A DNA stretch of 64,000 nt, taken from NCBI GenBank assembly GCA_023954475.1, contig JAMLHW010000018.1:31702-95701 (forward strand). Direction: 5' to 3'. The notes below the pieces were generated by a model. The model made no database searches, had not been told where the DNA came from, and saw only the letters and a program-made list of their open reading frames with translations. Shown here one piece after another: positions 60,560 to 64,000 of the stretch (the stretch's first letter is position 1; each line of letters opens with the position of its first letter). A program made the position numbers and the translations under genes. The stretch is from Anaerolineae bacterium (GTDB lineage: Bacteria; Chloroflexota; Anaerolineae; Promineifilales; Promineifilaceae).

Positions 60560-60949
60560 CTAGCGCACACGCTTTTGCTCATCCCAGCTTAGATTTGGGC
60601 CATCCAACAGCAAAGTTAAGTGATTTAGAACATCCCTTCCAATCACGCCCCACCCTTCATCAAGGACCAAAAAGCGACCTCTAAACGTTTTGTTTAAGAA
60701 AAGCATCTCTAGCTGAACAGCTGAGGCTAGGCTGACATTTCCGTCAAATGCCATTAGCTCATAAATCGTATCCGCTTCTGGAGCTACGCCAAGCTGGTTG
60801 ACAAATGCAGAGGGTAATAAGGTGACATCAGCACCAGAATCTAACAGCATTGGTACATTTGCTACAGAGTCATCATTTTGAGAGTTTCGGAGAGTAACTT
60901 AGGCAAGAGGCGCAGGAGGATCGAATAAATCAGCACTATACGTCGTCAT
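60560..60949 (-). pseudogene. Retropepsin-like aspartic protease gene with internal stop codon
   Basis: The frame from ATG 60949 gives 129 residues with a normal retropepsin-like order, but codon 17 is TAA (60899-60901). Before it, MTTYSADLFDPPAPLA; after it, VTLRNSQNDDSVANVPMLLDSGADVTLLP in outline, with the catalytic Asp in DSGA, and later DEGWGVIGRDVLNHL, the family's second loop. A single base change (from TTA, AAA or similar) explains the stop. Restart at ATG 60850 would give 96 residues beginning just before DSGA. The ATG overlaps the upstream small gene by 14 bases. Confidence 0.78.
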
Positions 60950-61151
60950 TCGGTGCTTCCTCAATGACCTCTTTCTTGAAATCAATTGCCTGTTCCGGAT
61001 GCACAAGACGAGGGCTGACAACGCGAACAGTTTTTTGATTTTCTAACTCTGGAATGATTACGTACACTTTGGTTTTGTTAGGCAAACTAACGTTTGTTTT
61101 TAATCGTATTTGACCGTTTTCGACAATACCCTCGTAAGTTGTGACTTGCAT
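60936..61151 (-). CDS. Small AF2212-like/AbrB-type putative antitoxin
   Basis: The 71-residue protein begins MQVTTYEGIVENGQIRLKTN and continues with LPNKTKVYVIIPE. This looks like the short beta-hairpin opening of AF2212-type or DUF104-like antitoxins, in which a swapped-hairpin barrel precedes an acidic tail. ATG 61151 has GAGGTG at 4-base spacing. It is followed, with overlap, by a retropepsin-like gene, so the two form a small operon inside one cassette-like unit bounded by sites A and B. Its role as antitoxin is inference. Confidence 0.68.
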   Translation of the reverse strand: MQVTTYEGIVENGQIRLKTNVSLPNKTKVYVIIPELENQKTVRVVSPRLVHPEQAIDFKKEVIEEAPNDDV

Positions 61152-61320
61152 TTTACACCTCATGCAATTGCTTGAAACTTATACTGTATTATGCCACAAG
61201 ATTATTGTGTTTTGAAGCGTGGAGCCGGTGCGAATGCGCTGTAGTGCTTTGTGAGTACTTCTCTTTGCCTTTCTGATCATGAATATAGACCACACACATG
61301 TGTGTTTATTTCTGAGTTAC

Positions 61321-61393
61321 GTCCGCCCATTTAGTTGCTTAAGCTACGTGCCCGTTTCCTTTGGCGCGTCAGCTGCAAGCTCTGTTCGGCGGC
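61321..61393 (-). other. attC-like recombination site B
   Basis: The 73-bp imperfect palindrome reads on the minus strand from GCCGCCGAAC to GGGCGGAC. Inner arms GCTTGCAGCTGACG and CGTAGCTTAAGC pair with bulged bases. The right core site is worn (ACTAAAT instead of GTTRRRY). It is close in arms to site C. Confidence 0.6.
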
Positions 61394-61425
61394 AATCTTT
61401 AAACATGTAAATCGTGAATTCGTTT

Positions 61426-62088
61426 TCAGGATCGCCTTTCTGCGAAAGAAGTAGCGATTTTTCTAAGAAGATAATTGAAGTTAATGCCAACACCAAAAAC
61501 ATTTGGCTTCAATTCAAGCGCATCTAGATACTGCATTTCTTTTTCATTTGCTCTTGGTTCAAAGTCTGGGTGAGGATTTGGCAGATTCTCCAATAGTGTA
61601 AAGTCTCCCGTTTGCATTATTGAGAGTAAAACATCAATTACTTGCCCTAATGCCTTTTCATTTGGGTAAGCACCAAGATCTATTATGATTGCAGTATTTG
61701 ATTCATCCTTTGCTTGAATGGGGGTATCAGAAAATATCAGGAAGGGTCGTCCACTATGGAGCATTCTAAAATCTTGACCTTCTGGCCAATGCTCGTACAT
61801 ATCGCTACCATCAGATGTGCCATGAACTAATTGAGGGTAAGCACACGAAAAAAAACAACCGCCTCCTGTAACATCGAGTACACTTTCCAAATAACGTTCA
61901 TTGTGCTTTGGTGTTGGTGCAACGATTACGCCACCTGGTCCAATTCGATTTGCAACTCGAACAAATTGTTGCTGCATCCATGTGTCGATCCAATCCGTTT
62001 CAAAGTTATGGCCGGGAACAACATAAATAAAATAGCTATGTTTATCATTTGGAGATATAGAGAAAACTGAACTTACATAATATCCCAT
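61426..62088 (-). CDS. Orphan 220-residue protein, cassette-like
   Basis: The 220-residue soluble protein has no recognised domain. It opens with strands (YYVSSVFSISPNDKHSYFIYVV), has a GPGGVIVAPTPKHNERYLES segment near 50, a Cys/Gly stretch GGGCFFSCAYPQLVHG near 75 and the late NVFGVGINFNYLLRKI. An alpha/beta fold of the CHAT or nucleotide-binding kind is conceivable but unproven. It lies alone between attC-like sites B and C, the size and setting of an integron gene cassette. It is AT-rich and lacks the TCGGCCGA palindrome. Confidence 0.68.
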   Translation of the reverse strand: MGYYVSSVFSISPNDKHSYFIYVVPGHNFETDWIDTWMQQQFVRVANRIGPGGVIVAPTPKHNERYLESVLDVTGGGCFFSCAYPQLVHGTSDGSDMYEHWPEGQDFRMLHSGRPFLIFSDTPIQAKDESNTAIIIDLGAYPNEKALGQVIDVLLSIMQTGDFTLLENLPNPHPDFEPRANEKEMQYLDALELKPNVFGVGINFNYLLRKIATSFAERRS

Positions 62089-62142
62089 ATTTGCTTCCTG
62101 TTCTCTGATGATTCAGACTCAAACCAATCACCATTTGCATTT

Positions 62143-62207
62143 GTCCGCCGTTGATTGCTTAAGCTGCGCGTTTGCCAGCGTCAGCTTTAAGCTTTTGTTC
62201 GGCGGGC
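62143..62207 (-). other. attC-like recombination site C
   Basis: The 65-bp imperfect palindrome reads on the minus strand from GCCGAAC (62197-62203) to CGGCGGAC. Inner arms GCTTAAAGCTGACGC and GCGCAGCTTAAGC pair with bulged bases. Its right core site is degenerate. It follows site D after only 31 bases. Confidence 0.65.
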
Positions 62208-62238
62208 ATCTTTTCGCGTAGAAGGTTTTGTTGAGTTA

Positions 62239-62296
62239 GCCCGCCGAACGCCTGCTTCACCTGCCGATAGGTCAGGTGAAAGCCCTGTTAGGCGGC
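62239..62296 (-). other. attC-like recombination site D
   Basis: This is the best conserved site: on the minus strand GCCTAAC (62287-62293) opens and GTTCGGC (62243-62249) closes a 58-bp palindrome. Arms CTTTCACCTGACC and GGCAGGTGAAGC pair with an unpaired base. It starts 8 bases after the stop of the NB-ARC gene. Confidence 0.78.
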
Positions 62297-62304
62297 AATT
62301 CGAT

Positions 62305-64000
62305 TCACTTTGTAGTTGCCAATTTCTGCTTTAGATCCATCAAGCCCTGTTTCACTTGCTCGGAGTTTTCCTCTTGCAACTTTGAATCAATCGTCTTAAT
62401 AACTGTGTCAATGTTTGTATATTGGAGCAACGACGAAACTACATCCTCATGTTTTAGATATCCTGTATACGGCAAGCCCTCAGCATAAAACAGAATAACA
62501 AAATCAATATCACCTAATCTACATAAAGCTCGCAATGCTTCTTGTTCAGCCCATTCGATATTCGATGAGCCCCACCCCAATTGAAACAACCCGCCTACAA
62601 TTCCTCGTAGAGTTGCAATGGCTGAAGGTGTGGCTAGTTTTTCAAATGGGTTCACGTACATTGACATGTAGTAATCGTCTGGATACTGTATCATTTTGTA
62701 CATTTCATCAATTAATATCTCTGTGATTTGCTTTGCGAGTTCATGGTGTGTTTCACTTGTCATGAAGGGCTTTGCAATTTCCAATGCGTATGCACCAGCT
62801 ATGTCGTCAACTTGAGCCAGCCGTAGGATTAGCTTCTGTCCAGTGTCGCCGTCTAATGATACAAACTCGGAAACAGTAAACTCACGAACCAGATCGAGTA
62901 CACTGAATCGATCTTTCTCGCGATTTATCAAAGACAGCCTTTCTAATATCACAAGCCCTTCGTCACGGTCCGAATCTGAAAGGCCCGTGATTTGGCCAAT
63001 CTTGCTACGATTCAAGTATGAATAGGATGGAACAAGTGATATTACAAGCAAGATGGTGAAGGCTTCCGTTCGTCTTATTGCGTTCAACGAACTGCTGAAA
63101 CAATACTGAGCAATGTCGCCTGTTGCGTTCCCAAGCTTGAATAGCACAGAATCAACTTCGTATCCGAAGTGAATCTGTGCAATGCTCCACGAAATTGCCA
63201 GGGGAATACCACCAGTACGTCTGTAAAGCAAGTTAATCTGGTTGTCTGAAAGCTTTACGTTCCGTTGAGTGGCTTGATCCCGGATGTAAATTTCTGCGTC
63301 GTCTTCTGTCATTCCAACTAAACGTATTGCGTAAGCAATATCTATTCGCTGGCGTGATGTGACCAAGCATTTTGATGGTGCAGGCAAGTCTCTTAAGAAA
63401 GACAGTACGCTTTCGTCTTCTAGTGTTTCCAGATTATCGATAATCAACAAAGTGCGCCTTCTTGCCAACAATCGCCGTATGAGTAAATGTTGCGTTTTCA
63501 AATCTTTCGTAACAATGTCATCAGCTTCAAGGGTAATTGATATTGCCCTATAAATGTCTTGAAGGGTTTGCGTTGATTGGTATCGGGGAGAAATCCCATC
63601 AGCAGTCAGCATCTTATTTTTCGCCGATGTCCATACAATTGCCTCAAACCTTTCTTGCTCAGGAAACGCAAATTTCCTATTTAGATATTGATGTGCGATC
63701 TCCAATGCTAGGGCAGTTTTACCTATCCCCCCAATCCCATCAATAACCACAGTCCAAACCCGGTTATCAGGTTTCAGCAACTCTCGAATTAGAAGCAATT
63801 GAGATTCCCGACCCACAAATTTGACATAATCCGGTTGTGGTAAGTTATGAAGTGTGAAGTTTGTGCTAGAGGAAGATACGTCATCACTTGGGCTTAATAG
63901 CTTCGGGTTTTCCGATACAGATTCAATCAACTGAATCATTGTGTTTTGCATATCAATTCGCATACCGCGTAACTCGCTAACCATTTCGGTTGCTTTTTCC
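62305..64000 (-). CDS. NB-ARC (STAND) ATPase, 5-prime end beyond the window
   Basis: The frame is open to the right edge; the first ATG inside is at 63984. About 40 residues of helix precede the NB-ARC module: VKFVGRESQLLLIRELL, Walker A DGIGGIGKTALALEIAHQ, Walker B RTLLIIDNLETLEDE, sensor LVTSRQR and the GLPL-like TGGIPLAISW. A winged-helix segment (LVISLVPSYSYLNRSKIGQ and on) and a helical C-terminal part follow. Such ATPases oligomerise after sensing a signal and drive an effector domain. The effector would lie at the missing N-terminus. It is followed at once by attC-like site D. Confidence 0.85.
   Translation of the reverse strand, partial: EKATEMVSELRGMRIDMQNTMIQLIESVSENPKLLSPSDDVSSSSTNFTLHNLPQPDYVKFVGRESQLLLIRELLKPDNRVWTVVIDGIGGIGKTALALEIAHQYLNRKFAFPEQERFEAIVWTSAKNKMLTADGISPRYQSTQTLQDIYRAISITLEADDIVTKDLKTQHLLIRRLLARRRTLLIIDNLETLEDESVLSFLRDLPAPSKCLVTSRQRIDIAYAIRLVGMTEDDAEIYIRDQATQRNVKLSDNQINLLYRRTGGIPLAISWSIAQIHFGYEVDSVLFKLGNATGDIAQYCFSSSLNAIRRTEAFTILLVISLVPSYSYLNRSKIGQITGLSDSDRDEGLVILERLSLINREKDRFSVLDLVREFTVSEFVSLDGDTGQKLILRLAQVDDIAGAYALEIAKPFMTSETHHELAKQITEILIDEMYKMIQYPDDYYMSMYVNPFEKLATPSAIATLRGIVGGLFQLGWGSSNIEWAEQEALRALCRLGDIDFVILFYAEGLPYTGYLKHEDVVSSLLQYTNIDTVIKTIDSKLQEENSEQVKQGLMDLKQKLATTK

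Noticed and set aside
58810..64000. Integron integrase or transposase gene for the cassette-like region
   Set aside because: No frame with tyrosine-recombinase or DDE motifs exists in this stretch; if one exists it lies beyond 64000 or elsewhere.

Overview
The window reads as a chromosomal segment of an uncultured or little-studied bacterium, most likely a member of the Chloroflexota. The grounds are a short YidC without a large extracytoplasmic domain, the KhpB/Jag-YidC-YidD-RnpA-L34 cluster, a YvcK/CofD-like protein with an N-terminal membrane anchor, UPF0210, an SppA-type protease and a Gram-positive-type LexA-like palindrome. This assignment is inference, since no rRNA is present. No rRNA, tRNA, CRISPR array, transposase or integrase was found.

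The most striking feature is the octamer palindrome TCGGCCGA. I count 99 copies by hand between 37 and 57,791, about one per 580 bp, where chance predicts about one in the whole window. Its flanks are nearly always A or T (WTCGGCCGAW). It sits mostly inside genes in all three frames, giving Ser-Ala-Glu/Asp, Phe/Ile-Gly-Arg or Arg-Pro. It behaves like the HIP1 element of cyanobacteria but with a different sequence. No copy occurs from 57,792 to 64,000.

Layout. 1-7.4 kb: two convergent DUF1269 proteins, an FAH-family hydrolase, a class III CoA-transferase, and a three-gene operon of unknown role behind a broken GntR regulator. 7.5-16.5 kb: rpsT, GNAT and SDR enzymes, a nucleotidyltransferase and SppA, then serB-serA with a coupled nucleotidyltransferase. 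16.5-22.6 kb: khpB, yidC, a beta-propeller lipoprotein, yidD, rnpA and rpmH, then a MurA of the fosfomycin-insensitive type. 22.7-34.8 kb: UPF0210, a maleamate-pathway-like enzyme set with altered active sites, a vapBC-MoxR-phosphoesterase operon, CDP-sugar genes with mtnA, and yvcK. 35-51.6 kb: gap, phosphohydrolases, an M20 dipeptidase, scpB-rluB-cmk, methyltransferases, M23 and TerC proteins, trmB, two MFS pumps, XdhC, a radical SAM protein, an 81-bp tandem repeat and a glycosyltransferase.

52-58.7 kb: a large AAA-TPR protein coupled to a secreted protein with eleven DPSTDGA repeats, then an operon of MbtH, VOC, radical SAM and methyltransferase genes without a visible NRPS. 58.8-64 kb: an AT-richer accessory region. 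It holds a toxin-antitoxin pair and at least four attC-like sites spaced between minus-strand genes: an acetyltransferase, a retropepsin-like gene broken by a stop codon together with a small partner, an orphan protein, and an NB-ARC (STAND) ATPase that runs off the edge. I read this as an integron-type gene cassette cluster without its integrase.
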